Assembly: GCA_021788515.1 (NCBI GenBank)
Contig: JAJYKN010000005.1
Location: 1 to 13,599 of the forward strand
Origin: Nitrospirota bacterium
Lineage (GTDB): Bacteria; Nitrospirota; UBA9217
Direction: 5' to 3'
Length of the DNA stretch: 13,599 nucleotides
Below the pieces are notes generated by a model. It was not told the origin of the DNA, searched no databases, and saw only the letters and a list, made by a program, of their open reading frames with translations. How positions within the stretch are numbered: position 1 is the stretch's first letter; each line of letters opens with the position of its first letter. The position numbers and the translations under genes were made by a program. Below, piece after piece: positions 5,427 through 12,657 of the stretch.

Positions 5427-7724
5427 TCATCGTTGCCGCAACAATCGTGTTGAGTTGGCGAGTATTCCCAAATCCGGCAGAGATTGGGCAGCAGCAAGGA
5501 TAGGCGGCAGAAACCCAAGTGAGGCCAGCGTCAGCCCTACGAGATTATAAACACCGGTAAAGGCAAGATTCATCCTGACTACGCCCATCGTCCGGCGGGC
5601 GATCCGCAGAACTGCCGGCACGAGAGTCCAATCTTCGCGCATGAGGGCGATATGCGCCGCTTCAATGGCAACATCCGTCCCTGCCGCGCCCATCGCGATG
5701 CCGATATTCGCCTGCGCCAGCGCGGGCGCGTCGTTCACTCCGTCGCCTACCATCATCACGGTATGCCCCTTGGCCTGATACTCTTTGACGATTTCAATCT
5801 TATTTTCGGGCAGAAGGGCGGCGCGATAACTGACCCCGAGTTTTCCTGCGAGCGCTGCGGCGGTGCGTTCGTTGTCACCCGTCAGCAATTCAATGTGCTT
5901 TACGCCGAGGTCGCGCACGGCGGCAAGGGCGGCGGGGACTTCGGGCCGGAGGGTATCGGCGGCGGCAAGCACGGCAACAGGTTCTCCGTTCCTCGCAAGG
6001 AAGAGCAGTGTCTTGCCCTGTTTTTCCAGTTGTTCGGCAATGGGCAGCGACTGCGCCGCCGGGACCAGACGGCTGTTGCCGACGGTGACCTGGCTCCCTT
6101 TGACGGCGGCGCGGACTCCCGCGCCGGGAACTGCTTCGAAGTTGTCAGGTTCGGCGAGCTCCAGATTTTGGGCGCGTGCGGCGTCCCGCACGGCTTCAGC
6201 CAGCGGATGTTCCGAGTATCGTTCCGCGGAAGCTGCCAATGCCAGCAATTCCGAAGCAGGCTGATTATTGAGTGGAATGATGTCGGTGATTTGCGGCCTG
6301 CCTAAGGTAAGGGTGCCGGTTTTGTCCACCAAGAGCACGTCTACGTTCACCAGCGTCTCAAGATATTTGCCGCCCTTGATGAGCAACCCGCGTTTCGCGG
6401 CCCCTCCGATAGAGGCCAGCATCGCGATGGGCGTTGCCAGCGCAATAGAGCATGAACACGCCACCACAAGAACGGCGGCAGTGGAAAGAGTATTTCGGCT
6501 GATGAGAAAAGTGAGCGCGGCGATCCCGGCGACGACGGGCAAATAGTAGCCGCTGAATTTGTCCGCGAAGCGTTGCACATCGGCGCGGTTGGCTTCGGCT
6601 TCTTCCACCATTTTGACGATGCGGCCGAACGTCGTATCTACGCCCGTACGGACTGTTTTGATCCGGAGACTGCCCAGTTTTGCAATTGATGCGGCGAATA
6701 CACGCGATCCCGATGCGACTTCAACCGGCATGGACTCGCCCGTTATAGATGCCTGGTCAACGGTGGCCTGGCCGCCGATCACTTCACCGTCCACCGGAAT
6801 TTTCTCGCCTGGACGAACGATCACGGTTTGCCCGATTTTAACATCGGCAACCGGCACTTCCTGCTCCGCTCCGTCACGCTCAACACGGGCTGTTTGCGGG
6901 GCCATTGCGGTCAGGTCTTTCACGGCGCGGCGCGCGCTTTCGGTGGTGAAGCTTTCGGCGTACTCGCCCACGCGCATGAAGAATACCACGACTGCGGCGG
7001 TTGCCCATTCTCCGACAGCCAGCGCCGCAATTGCGCCGAGTGTCATGAGGGTGTGAGAGGTGACTTCCCGGTTGAGCGTAGCCCGAATGACGTTGCGGAA
7101 GACGGGCCAGCCGCTGAAAATGACGAGGGCGAGGCCAACCGGGAACGGTACGCGTTTCGTAAGATGCTCAAAAAGCCCGAACCATTCTCCGATGACGACG
7201 ATAAACAGCACGGCGCCGAACACGACCGCCAACAAAGTTACGACGCGGCTGGTGAAATCGCCGAGCTGCGGAGTCGTTGGCGCTTCAGCCGGGCCGGAGA
7301 CGGAATAACCCGCCTTTTCCACGGCCTGACGGATATGAGGCAGGTCCACAAGCGCGGGATCAAGTCGGACGACCGCTTTTTCCGAGGAAAGAAAGACGTT
7401 GACCGACTCCACGCCGGGCAGTGCGGCGATCGCGTGCTGAACATGCCCCGCGCATTCGGCGCAATCCATGCCGCCTATCTTCAGCGTCATGGTCCCGTAT
7501 GCGGCCGCAGTCTCAACGGAGTAACCCATTTTTTCTATAAGTTCGTGGATGTCTTTCTCGGCTGAAGGATCCCCGGATATCACTTTTAACTTTTCTGCGG
7601 CAAAGGATATCTGCGCGCTTTTTACGCCGTCTATCTTGGACACTGCTTTTTCGATCTTCAGGGCGCACCCGGCGCAATCCATACCTTTGATGGTGTATGT
7701 CTTTTCCTTCTCTTCCGTACTCAT
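5427..7724 (-). CDS. P1B-type heavy-metal-exporting ATPase, two HMA domains, CSC motif
   Basis: The 765-residue pump uses ATP to move metal ions out across the inner membrane. In order: HMA domain 1 with GMDCAGC (14-20), HMA domain 2 with GMDCAEC (85-91), membrane helices 1-4 (about 160-260), actuator domain with TGES (328-331), helices 5-6, DKTGT with phosphorylated Asp467, SEHPLA (His506-Pro507) in the nucleotide domain, GDGVND (660-665) and helices 7-8. In helix 6 the usual CPC is CSC (423-425; codons at 6450-6458). GMDC in the HMA loops and Asp751 in helix 8 are as in Zn/Cd/Pb pumps (ZntA), while Tyr726-Asn727 in helix 7 recalls Cu pumps. Substrate is therefore uncertain, Zn/Cd/Pb favoured. 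An ATG at 7742 is in frame, but GGGAG lies 8 nt before the ATG at 7724, so that start is chosen. The DUF302 gene ends 38 nt upstream. Confidence 0.93.
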   Translation of the reverse strand: MSTEEKEKTYTIKGMDCAGCALKIEKAVSKIDGVKSAQISFAAEKLKVISGDPSAEKDIHELIEKMGYSVETAAAYGTMTLKIGGMDCAECAGHVQHAIAALPGVESVNVFLSSEKAVVRLDPALVDLPHIRQAVEKAGYSVSGPAEAPTTPQLGDFTSRVVTLLAVVFGAVLFIVVIGEWFGLFEHLTKRVPFPVGLALVIFSGWPVFRNVIRATLNREVTSHTLMTLGAIAALAVGEWATAAVVVFFMRVGEYAESFTTESARRAVKDLTAMAPQTARVERDGAEQEVPVADVKIGQTVIVRPGEKIPVDGEVIGGQATVDQASITGESMPVEVASGSRVFAASIAKLGSLRIKTVRTGVDTTFGRIVKMVEEAEANRADVQRFADKFSGYYLPVVAGIAALTFLISRNTLSTAAVLVVACSCSIALATPIAMLASIGGAAKRGLLIKGGKYLETLVNVDVLLVDKTGTLTLGRPQITDIIPLNNQPASELLALAASAERYSEHPLAEAVRDAARAQNLELAEPDNFEAVPGAGVRAAVKGSQVTVGNSRLVPAAQSLPIAEQLEKQGKTLLFLARNGEPVAVLAAADTLRPEVPAALAAVRDLGVKHIELLTGDNERTAAALAGKLGVSYRAALLPENKIEIVKEYQAKGHTVMMVGDGVNDAPALAQANIGIAMGAAGTDVAIEAAHIALMREDWTLVPAVLRIARRTMGVVRMNLAFTGVYNLVGLTLASLGFLPPILAAAQSLPDLGILANSTRLLRQR

Positions 7725-7762
7725 GAGCAAATCTCCCGGCATGTGCGCATTACTCGTAACGG

Positions 7763-8149
7763 TTATCTGGCCTCATTCACGATGTTCAACACGATCTTGT
7801 CGACTTCCGCAGCCAGCGTTGTTATGTCGGCCTGCGGATAAAAATCCGAGATCATCTTGGGCCGCAAGGTACTGATGTACGTCTTGCCTTCCTGGGTATA
7901 AACGCTGATCGGACAGGGAAGCATCAGTGATATTTTTACGTCCCTGGCCAGCACCTGGCTCGCATACTTTGCATTGCATATCTCGATGATCTTGAGCGGT
8001 TCCCGGTCAAAACCTTTTCCGGCGAGCGTAGCCTTCACATCATGGACATGGAGCACGCCGAAGCCTTTCTCTTTGCTCTTTGCCTCGACTGCGGCTACCG
8101 CATCGTCAAAGCTCTTTTTTGTTTCCACCGTGTAGTCGAACTTTTCCAT
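7763..8149 (-). CDS. DUF302 domain protein
   Basis: The 128-residue cytoplasmic protein matches the DUF302 pattern. It has an amphipathic start (FDYTVETKKSFDDAVAAVEAKSKEKGFGVLHVHDVKATL), then KIIEICNAKYASQVL, then the conserved LMLPCPISVYTQEGKTYI with one Cys before a Pro and VY. There is no signal peptide and no membrane segment. DUF302 proteins often sit beside sulfur, Fe-S and metal-export genes; their function is not firmly known, and nucleotide or redox binding has been suggested. GGGAGGG lies 6 nt before the ATG. Placement between sufB and the P1B ATPase (38 nt before its start) indicates one operon. Confidence 0.9.
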   Translation of the reverse strand: MEKFDYTVETKKSFDDAVAAVEAKSKEKGFGVLHVHDVKATLAGKGFDREPLKIIEICNAKYASQVLARDVKISLMLPCPISVYTQEGKTYISTLRPKMISDFYPQADITTLAAEVDKIVLNIVNEAR

Positions 8150-8231
8150 GGTGATCCCTCCCGTGATGATATGTTGCGGTCAGGACTCCAAATCCTTCTT
8201 CCTTCGCGCAAACTCCTCGGCGTCTATTTCG

Positions 8232-9458
8232 CTATAAAATACGTTCCTCTTTTTCCCCCATCTCGACCGCCTTTTTTATCTCTCTTCTGAGGTGCTCCGG
8301 GAGCCCCTTTATCTCAATGTCCAAAAAACCTCTGACGATGGCGGCTGTCGCCTCGTCGCTGGTCAGCCCCCGCGCCATAAGATACTGTATCTCCTCCTCA
8401 GCGATCTTTCCGACTGCGGCCTCGTGGGACATTTCAACGCCGCTCACTCTGCCGTCGAGCTCGGGGATGGCGAGAATCGAGCCCCGTTCAGAGAGGATGA
8501 GCCCTCTGCATTCCAGGTGCGCCTTGATCCCGGGGACCTCGCCGATCAAGTTCCCCCTCGTGACGATCGCGCCTCCCTTCGATATGGCCCGTGCAACAAC
8601 CTCTGCCCTGCTTCCCTTGGCTCTTAAGCAAACCTTAGAGCCCACATCCATTTTCGAGCCCTCCGGTGCAGATAAAATGGTATTGTACCGAACCGTGGCG
8701 TTCTCTCCGATACAGTATGCAGCGGGGTACATCTGGAGAGTTTTTACCGGCCTCATGCAGATGTAGTTGCTCATGAAAACGCCGTTTTCCTCCACGATCG
8801 TGCCGGTCCGCGGCCGCACTGCCACATTCTCGGCCCAGTTATGGATCATGGTAAAGGTGACCTTTGCGTTCTTTTTAATATAAAATTCCGAAATACCGAC
8901 ATGGAGCCCTGACTTTACGCTCTGCGCCGTCGTGCAGCCGGTAATGATATGGAGCTCCGATCCCTCCTCGGCAATTATGATGTTATGGACATGCTGCGCC
9001 ATTCCTTCCCGGCCCATGTAGAGGCAAGCCTGCAGGGGAAACTCCGCCTTTGCGCCGGGCAAGGCCCTCAAGAAGTATCCGTGGTGCTGTTGCAGCTCCG
9101 CCCGGGCGGTATATTTGTCCGCATCCACCTGCACGGCCTTCCACCAGTAGTCCGTGAGCCATTCGTATTTTTTGAGCGCTTCCGTGGTGCTCATCACTTC
9201 AAGGCCGCTTTGATTCGTTGCAGCGAGGATGACCGAATGGTCCATCTGGAAGAACGACCCGGACCTGCACGACTCCTCCGCGTCGATGCCCACGGTGATA
9301 GCTCGTTCCCGCACCTCGTCAGTCAGTCCTGTTAATTTCTGGATCTCGCCGTGATCATCCGCCTGAAGGGAATATTCGCTGAGATCAATGTCCGGGCCGA
9401 TGGCGGCGGGTTTCCTTTCGGCATTTTTTGCCTTTTCCTTGACGGTTACCTTCGGCAT
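8232..9458 (-). CDS. sufB: SufB/SufD-family Fe-S cluster assembly scaffold (SmsB-like)
   Basis: At 408 residues this is the short, single SufBD type and not the roughly 470-residue SufB of the full SUF system. The C-terminal beta-helix has the family signature SHEAAVGKI (344-352) followed by EEEIQYLMARGLTSDEATAAIVRGFL. The core includes HNIIIAEEGSELHIITGCTT and the late LNLIGEVPG/LECRGLILSE strands. With SufC it should form a complex on which Fe-S clusters are built. A lone SufB-SufC pair fits the minimal SMS (SmsCB) system of anaerobes. The open frame can start at a GTG (9467), but GAGGGG stands 8 nt before the ATG at 9458, which is chosen; it overlaps sufC by 13 nt. The end may be altered: skipping one base in the G5A5 run (8250-8259) would extend the protein to a stop at 8182-8180. 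Confidence 0.92.
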   Translation of the reverse strand: MPKVTVKEKAKNAERKPAAIGPDIDLSEYSLQADDHGEIQKLTGLTDEVRERAITVGIDAEESCRSGSFFQMDHSVILAATNQSGLEVMSTTEALKKYEWLTDYWWKAVQVDADKYTARAELQQHHGYFLRALPGAKAEFPLQACLYMGREGMAQHVHNIIIAEEGSELHIITGCTTAQSVKSGLHVGISEFYIKKNAKVTFTMIHNWAENVAVRPRTGTIVEENGVFMSNYICMRPVKTLQMYPAAYCIGENATVRYNTILSAPEGSKMDVGSKVCLRAKGSRAEVVARAISKGGAIVTRGNLIGEVPGIKAHLECRGLILSERGSILAIPELDGRVSGVEMSHEAAVGKIAEEEIQYLMARGLTSDEATAAIVRGFLDIEIKGLPEHLRREIKKAVEMGEKEERIL

Positions 9459-10222
9459 CGCACGCACCCCTCATACCCTTTTGTCCGGATGTCCTCCAGA
9501 ATGTCCCCCGGATTTCCAGAGCAGCTTACAGAACCGTTCAGCATGACGTATGCCCTGTCGGCATTGACGTAATCCAGGATATGACCGGCATGGGTTATGA
9601 TCAGCCCTGCCTTGGTTCTTCTGTCTTCTCTTATCCCTTTCTCGAGCAATTCATTTATTACTTTTCCCACCAGATTGATATTGACCAGATCCACGCCCGA
9701 ATCAGGTTCATCGAACATTACAAACGCCGGATTCTGGGCGAGCATTTGAAGGAGTTCGGACCGCTTGATCTCACCGCCGGAAAAACCGAGATTGACGTCC
9801 CTGTCCATAAAATCAACGAAGTTCAATTTATCTGCGCTCTCGATGATACTCTCCTCCTTGAAGACACCGCCCTTTTCCATGCAGATACGCAGGATGTCCT
9901 TAAGCCGCACTCCTCGCACCGCAGGAGGATTCTGAAATACCAGGCCGAGCCCCAGTCGTGCGCGCTCGTCTATACTGCGTTCTGCAATATCCTCACCCCG
10001 GTAGATGATGTTTCCCGATTCCACCCGGTACTGGGGAATTCCCATGATCGTCTTCAGAAGTGAGGTCTTACCCGAACCGTTCGGACCGAACAGGACGATG
10101 GTTTCTCCCTGCATGACGTAGAGATCCAGATCATTGAGCACTCTCTTCCCTTCAACACTGACAGACAAGTGCCTGATCTCGATCAGGGGAACATCCCGGC
10201 ATTTTTCCTGGCTGGTATTCAT
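9446..10222 (-). CDS. sufC: SufC-type ABC ATPase of Fe-S cluster assembly (SmsC-like)
   Basis: The 258-residue ATPase has Walker A GPNGSGKT (46-53), Q-loop Gln97 in LVFQNPP, signature NLGFSGGEIKRSELLQ (144-159) and Walker B FVMFDEPDSGVD (167-178). The H-loop is ITHAGHILDYV (His211). The PPAVRGV and EIKRSELLQ variants are those of SufC and not of transport ABC proteins, and no permease is nearby. It powers cluster formation on the SufB scaffold. The C-terminus ends GYEGCVRCRR, a CxxC tail. AGGAG lies 9 nt before the ATG. The gene overlaps sufB by 13 nt, and its ATG overlaps the TGA of a broken upstream frame (ATGA). No sufS, sufU or sufE is in the window. Confidence 0.93.
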   Translation of the reverse strand: MNTSQEKCRDVPLIEIRHLSVSVEGKRVLNDLDLYVMQGETIVLFGPNGSGKTSLLKTIMGIPQYRVESGNIIYRGEDIAERSIDERARLGLGLVFQNPPAVRGVRLKDILRICMEKGGVFKEESIIESADKLNFVDFMDRDVNLGFSGGEIKRSELLQMLAQNPAFVMFDEPDSGVDLVNINLVGKVINELLEKGIREDRRTKAGLIITHAGHILDYVNADRAYVMLNGSVSCSGNPGDILEDIRTKGYEGCVRCRR

Positions 10223-10485
10223 CGGTTCTTGCTCCTATAACAATTATACACATTTCCTGTTTGGCGCGCTTTGATATCGCTGAGCGCATTGAAGGCGTGG
10301 TCTCCGCCTTTTTCGGCCTCGTCGATCTCTATCGGGCGAATGAAAGTTATACTCTTGGCAATACTGTACTCAGCGCGCTAAACTGCCGTCTTCGAGTCCG
10401 AGGAAAATGCCGAAATCACCCCTTCGACGATATGTAGGGCACTGGTAATGAGCGCCAGGGCGGACGCAAAAGCGTAAAGCTTTTA
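10219..10485 (-). pseudogene. possible decayed gene: one coding-like frame broken by stops, upstream of sufC
   Basis: The gap between the CDF gene and sufC has no intact gene. In one minus-strand frame the text after a TAA (10485-10483) reads KLYAFASALALITSALHIVEGV (a membrane-like helix) up to a TAG (10380-10378). It then reads RAEYSIAKSITFIRPIEIDE and a charged stretch to a TGA (10221-10219) that overlaps the sufC ATG as ATGA. The same frame is also protein-like before the TAA (EYYLYHNREITDD). There is no good start codon after either stop. A worn-out small membrane protein gene is the simplest reading; chance openness cannot be excluded. I recognise no family. Confidence 0.3.
10236..10248. 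promoter_or_regulatory. AT-rich perfect dyad at a possible -10 box before sufC
   Basis: TATAA-CAA-TTATA is a perfect 5-bp dyad with a 3-nt centre. On the minus strand it contains a consensus TATAAT (10248-10243) and ends next to the AGGAG of sufC. It could be an operator covering the promoter of the sufCB operon, but no fitting -35 is seen at 16-18 nt. Confidence 0.35.
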
Positions 10486-10549
10486 TCTTTTTGCGGGAAC
10501 TACTTTAGTAACATCATCTGTTATTTCCCGATTATGGTAAAGGTAGTAT

Positions 10550-11479
10550 TCATTTGCTGCATACCACCTTGTTTTCGCACATGCCGACATGTTCGAACTG
10601 AATTGCGGAGTGGGTTATCCTGAATCTTTCTTCAAGAATATGATTTAACTTCTGAACAAGCCCATTGAGCTCGGAGGAGTGTTTGTCCTCGGATATACAG
10701 GCATGGCAGGACAGGAACACTTCTTCGGAATCTATGCCCCAGATATGAAGGTCATGTATGCTCTCAACCCCTTCAACTGATGCAATAGAGCGCAACACCT
10801 CATCAAAATCAACCTCCTTTGGCACTCCTTGCATAAAGATATGCAAAGCGTCCCTCAATACGCCAACACCGCTCCATATCATCAGGCAGGCGATCACCAG
10901 GCTGGCAATGAGGTCGAAAGCGACCCAGTGCGTCCATGCTATGGCGAGGGAAGCGATAATAACGAAAACGGACGAAAGCGCATCATAGAAAAGATGAAGG
11001 TACGCGGATCGCATATTGATGTTCTTGTCTTTGCTGCGCCGCAGCACCAGAACTGAGAGAAGATTCCCCGCCAATCCGACTACTGCGACCGGCAGCATCA
11101 CTCCAAGGGCAATCTCGCGTTGGTCGTAAAATCTCCTGACAGCTTCAACGATTATCACCATCCCGAGGCTGCACAGGGAGACCGCATTAACAACAGCGAC
11201 CACAACCTCCGCTCGTTTAAGACCGAAAGAGTGTGTCTTCGTCGCTTTCTTTTTGGATACAGCCTCGCCGAAATAACTGAACGCAAGAGAAAGCACGTCC
11301 GACAAATTGTGGCTTGCGTCCGATAGGAGGGCCAGACTGCCCGAAAGGACTCCGCCGATGTATTCGGCGACAGTGATGGCAAGGTTGAAGAGGATGACCC
11401 AGCCCATTCTACCCCCGCCGTGGCCATGGTCGTCAGCGTGGCTGTGAGCGTGCGAATGGTTATGTGTTGATTCTGACAT
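10550..11479 (-). CDS. CzcD/ZitB-like cation diffusion facilitator (zinc-type metal exporter)
   Basis: The 309-residue antiporter expels divalent metal ions (usually Zn, also Cd, Co) from the cytoplasm in exchange for protons. Residues 6-20 form a His-rich tail (HNHSHAHSHADDHGH) that can gather metal. Six membrane helices follow (about 26-205). The transport-site residues are the HNLSD motif in helix 2 (His57, Asp61) and HLFYD in helix 5 (His162, Asp166): the HD-HD set is typical of zinc. The cytoplasmic ferredoxin-like domain (about 215-300) has HDLHIWGID and ends with IQFEHVGMCENKVVC. Length is normal. The ATG follows AAGGG at about 9 nt. It has its own promoter at 11600-11628, 121 nt from the start codon, so it can be expressed apart from the RND operon upstream. 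Confidence 0.94.
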   Translation of the reverse strand: MSESTHNHSHAHSHADDHGHGGGRMGWVILFNLAITVAEYIGGVLSGSLALLSDASHNLSDVLSLAFSYFGEAVSKKKATKTHSFGLKRAEVVVAVVNAVSLCSLGMVIIVEAVRRFYDQREIALGVMLPVAVVGLAGNLLSVLVLRRSKDKNINMRSAYLHLFYDALSSVFVIIASLAIAWTHWVAFDLIASLVIACLMIWSGVGVLRDALHIFMQGVPKEVDFDEVLRSIASVEGVESIHDLHIWGIDSEEVFLSCHACISEDKHSSELNGLVQKLNHILEERFRITHSAIQFEHVGMCENKVVCSK

Positions 11480-11599
11480 TTTGGTTTCCCTTCTCAGAAG
11501 ATGTATCAGCTCTGGCCGGTGACCACTATCGCATACGACTGATGCCTTGCATAATTCTTCAGTCGAAATAGCAGCGCCGCCCCCTAAAAAACAGAAAAG

Positions 11600-11628
11600 A
11601 GTTTAAGCTTATTCGGCTAACGTGTCAA
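11600..11628 (-). promoter_or_regulatory. sigma70-like promoter of the CDF transporter gene
   Basis: On the minus strand: TTGACA (11628-11623), 17-nt spacer, TAAACT (11605-11600, 4/6 match). The -35 is perfect and the spacing optimal. Transcription would start near 11592, giving a leader of about 112 nt before the ATG at 11479. The leader has a small ATGC-AAG-GCAT hairpin but nothing I can name as a metal riboswitch. Confidence 0.5.
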
Positions 11629-11660
11629 TCAAAATAACCCGCTCATAACTCTAACACTCA

Positions 11661-12287
11661 TTATTGAGCATTAGCAACGTGCTGCTCCACCTGGTTTCCG
11701 TTGACAAGTACATCAAACTTGCTGACTCCTTGCATATACGTCGGTATCCGGGTTGGACGGGTTTTGTATCGATAAACCGGCTTGAAATCCAGCATCTGAG
11801 TCTCGCCATCCTTGACCGTGATCACGACTTCCCGATAGTAATCATCCTCGGGCATACCGAAGAACAGCTTATGCGAACCCGCGCGAAGTCTGATCTTCTT
11901 GTTAAGGACATACCTGATCCCGGTGCCAGCCTCCGGGTCTTTGCTCGTGTGTCCATTGGCATCATATTCAGGAAGCTCGTGCTTCTTCCCCTCGGCCTTC
12001 CAAAGAACGGCCTGGCCGTCGATATTGAACAGGAAGGGATAGGCCTCCTTGCCATGCGCCGATGCTTTGGATTCCCCTTTGTAGAATCTTTCAAGATGCG
12101 TTTTGATGTTTGCCGTTATGACCACATCGGCATAACCCGAGGGCGCGGCATCGTTACCCGCGACTTCCGTGAACACATCCGATTTTTCACTCGTCGATCT
12201 CGCGGCAATCGTTCTTGCCGCTGCACCGCAACCTGAAAGAATCGCAAGCATCAAAACAATCGAAACATATACGGTGTATTTCTTCAT
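11661..12287 (-). CDS. lipoprotein of a metal-efflux operon, unknown function
   Basis: The 208-residue product has a signal peptide with lipobox LSGC (Cys20). After a disordered linker, residues 55-180 look beta-rich. The segment KKIRLRAGSHKLFFGMPEDDYYREVVITVKDGE (given here in part: RLRAGSHKLFFGM, then REVVITVKDGETQ) has the rhythm of a PEGA-like domain, in which a short basic strand is followed by GxHxL and a beta-hairpin. It is expected in the periplasm or on the outer membrane. A near-perfect AGGAGG stands 6 nt before the ATG. The start lies 16 nt after the stop of the PII-like gene, so it belongs to the RND pump operon. Role is not known; helping assembly or sensing of the pump would be a guess. 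Confidence 0.82.
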   Translation of the reverse strand: MKKYTVYVSIVLMLAILSGCGAAARTIAARSTSEKSDVFTEVAGNDAAPSGYADVVITANIKTHLERFYKGESKASAHGKEAYPFLFNIDGQAVLWKAEGKKHELPEYDANGHTSKDPEAGTGIRYVLNKKIRLRAGSHKLFFGMPEDDYYREVVITVKDGETQMLDFKPVYRYKTRPTRIPTYMQGVSKFDVLVNGNQVEQHVANAQ

Positions 12288-12303
12288 TTCCTTCCTCCTT
12301 TAT

Positions 12304-12645
12304 TTACACGGCGCTTTCGCCGCGTTCCCTGGTTTTTATTCTGATCGCATCCTTAACATCATAAATAAATATCTTTCCATCGCCCTTGTTCCCGGTATGA
12401 GCATGGTCGGTGATGGCTTGTACGACAGCATCGAGCATTGCGTCATGTACGATGATCTCAAGCTTGACCTTCGGCACGTAGTCGATCAGGTCTTCTACTA
12501 TGCGGTGGAGCGATCCTTTGCCCTTTTCCCTGCCGAAGCCCTGCACCTTGGTAACAGTCAGGCCGGGCAATTCAGGTATTTTGTGCAGCGCGTCCACCAC
12601 CTTGCTCAGCATGAAGGGCTGAATTATGGCTTTGATCTCTTTCAT
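12304..12645 (-). CDS. PII-like signalling protein linked to an RND metal pump (PII-NG type)
   Basis: The 113-residue protein has the full PII fold: KEIKAIIQPFMLSKVVDAL, the T-loop region GFGREKGKG (36-44), VPKVKLEIIV, and the B-loop TGNKGDGKIFI (84-94) for ATP/ADP. The T-loop keeps its length but has lost its signalling residues: the uridylylated Tyr51 is Asp52 here, Tyr46 is His47, and the 2-oxoglutarate-contacting Gln39 is Glu40. It therefore should not act like GlnB/GlnK in nitrogen control. A PII group called PII-NG has been described next to cusABC-type metal RND pumps; this gene lies 12 nt after such a pump gene and fits well. No amtB or glnA is nearby. AGGAGG is 5 nt before the ATG. 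It may tune the pump to energy state or metal. Confidence 0.88.
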   Translation of the reverse strand: MKEIKAIIQPFMLSKVVDALHKIPELPGLTVTKVQGFGREKGKGSLHRIVEDLIDYVPKVKLEIIVHDAMLDAVVQAITDHAHTGNKGDGKIFIYDVKDAIRIKTRERGESAV

Positions 12646-12657
12646 AGGTTCCTCCTG

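Noticed and set aside
5652..7565. Several plus-strand open frames opposite the P1B ATPase, up to 245 codons
   Set aside because: They are shadow frames of a GC-rich gene whose own frame has all P-type ATPase motifs.
10378..10380. TAG read as pyrrolysine, which would join two parts of the frame before sufC
   Set aside because: A TAA also breaks the same frame upstream, there is no start codon between, and no pyl genes are seen. Decay is simpler.
11480..11600. NiCo (czcD-type) or other metal riboswitch in the leader of the CDF gene
   Set aside because: The leader lacks the conserved paired elements I would expect; only one small hairpin is visible.
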